A stretch of 64,000 nt of DNA. It comes from JAPOXR01 sp965221935 (GTDB lineage Bacteria; Pseudomonadota; Alphaproteobacteria; Rhodobacterales; Rhodobacteraceae). Both the position numbers and the translations under genes were made by a program. Shown here in pieces: positions 63,663 to 64,000 of the stretch. Each line of letters starts with the position of its first letter. Positions within the stretch are counted from its first letter, which is position 1. Under the pieces are notes generated by a model. That model worked only from the letters and a program-made list of their open reading frames with translations. It did no database searches and had not been told where the DNA came from. The DNA lies in contig CBDCSZ010000078.1 in assembly GCA_965221935.1 (NCBI GenBank), positions 248,001 through 312,000 on the forward strand. Reading direction: 5' to 3'.

Positions 63663-64000
63663 ATGAAGAAACTTTTTTTCACCGCCGCACTGGCAGCGAC
63701 TGTCGCATTTGGCGCCGGGGCGCAGGAGCTTCGCATCGCGTTTCCCTCCTTCGAAAAAGGTCTGGACCCGCAAGACAACACCGGCAACTCCGGGGCGCCG
63801 ATGCTCTATCAGATCTATGACACGCTGATCGAGCGCGACAGCTTTTCCACCCCGTTGTCGTATAAGGCTGGTCTCGCCACAGAGTGGGCCCAGCTTGAGC
63901 CAACCGTGTGGGAACTAAAACTGCGTGAAGGCGTGGTGTTCCACAACGGCGATACTTTTGACGCTGATGACGTCGCGTTCTCGCTCAACCGCATGTATCA
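63663..64000 (+). CDS. ABC transporter substrate-binding protein, oligopeptide type (family 5), 3'-truncated by window edge
   Basis: The frame runs from ATG 63663 to the window end, 112 codons seen. A signal peptide (KKLFFTAALAATVAFGAGA, cleavage near AQE) is followed by LRIAFPSFEKGLDPQD and LREGVVFHNGDTFDADDVAF, with FHNGDTFDADDV the clear signature of SBP family 5 (DppA/OppA/NikA). The transporter genes should lie beyond the window. The ligand could be peptide, opine or metal complex. Confidence 0.93.
   Translation, partial: MKKLFFTAALAATVAFGAGAQELRIAFPSFEKGLDPQDNTGNSGAPMLYQIYDTLIERDSFSTPLSYKAGLATEWAQLEPTVWELKLREGVVFHNGDTFDADDVAFSLNRMY

Overview
The window is GC-rich chromosomal DNA from an alphaproteobacterium. 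The evidence is gene content and order: a ctaC-ctaB-coxF-ctaG-ctaE-surf1-thrC-M16 peptidase block, a ptsP-lysC pair, an mtnP-apt salvage pair, a gcrA gene next to argD-argF, and a bioMNY-type biotin transporter. This order is closest to what I know from Rhodobacterales-like lineages; species cannot be told from the sequence alone. The genome is rich in insertion sequences (IS), many of them decaying, as in lineages under relaxed selection or host association (inference).

Layout. 1-8.9 kb: cytochrome c oxidase subunits and assembly factors, threonine synthase, an M16 peptidase, a GNAT acetyltransferase and an FAD-linked D-2-hydroxyacid dehydrogenase. 8.9-12.9 kb: a Gfo/Idh/MocA dehydrogenase, apt, mtnP, a flavin reductase and a GNAT protein. 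12.9-19.0 kb: an accessory cluster of three SnoaL/NTF2-fold proteins around a carbohydrate-type ABC importer without an ATPase gene. 19.0-21.1 kb: an intact IS1634-family element placed exactly at a stop codon. 21.2-25.8 kb: ptsP, lysC, a DUF1178 gene and a NUDIX gene. 25.9-32.4 kb: two tandem copies of an IS4-like element sharing one outer target duplication; the first is split by a 3.3-kb serine-recombinase unit. 32.4-42.3 kb: a GntR-controlled oxalate/one-carbon operon (ThDP enzyme, frc, a formyltransferase-like protein, fhs) followed by a tripartite tricarboxylate-type transporter. 42.5-51.6 kb: gcrA, argD-argF, a rhomboid protease, a ligase-thiolase pair convergent with bioYNM, and a cupin. 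51.7-61.5 kb: two more IS4-like copies, each with an identical 855-bp intron-like insert, flanking an EamA transporter, an M24 peptidase, a retropepsin-like gene, a broken DUF5678 gene and an APH-type kinase. 61.5-63.3 kb: remnants of a LysR regulator and of IS3 and IS630 transposases. The window ends inside an oligopeptide-type solute-binding protein gene.

Functional links. MtnP and Apt form a methylthioadenosine-to-AMP salvage route. Frc, the ThDP enzyme, the formyltransferase-like protein and Fhs together would carry oxalate carbon to formyl-tetrahydrofolate. The ligase-thiolase pair beside bioYNM suggests a link to biotin or pimelate supply.

The most unusual observation is the 855-bp insert in two of the four IS4-like copies. 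Its exact boundaries (GTGCA...AC) and a domain-VI-like hairpin with one bulged A seven bases from the 3' end mark it as an ORF-less group II intron, on the strand opposite to the transposase and just downstream of its stop codon.
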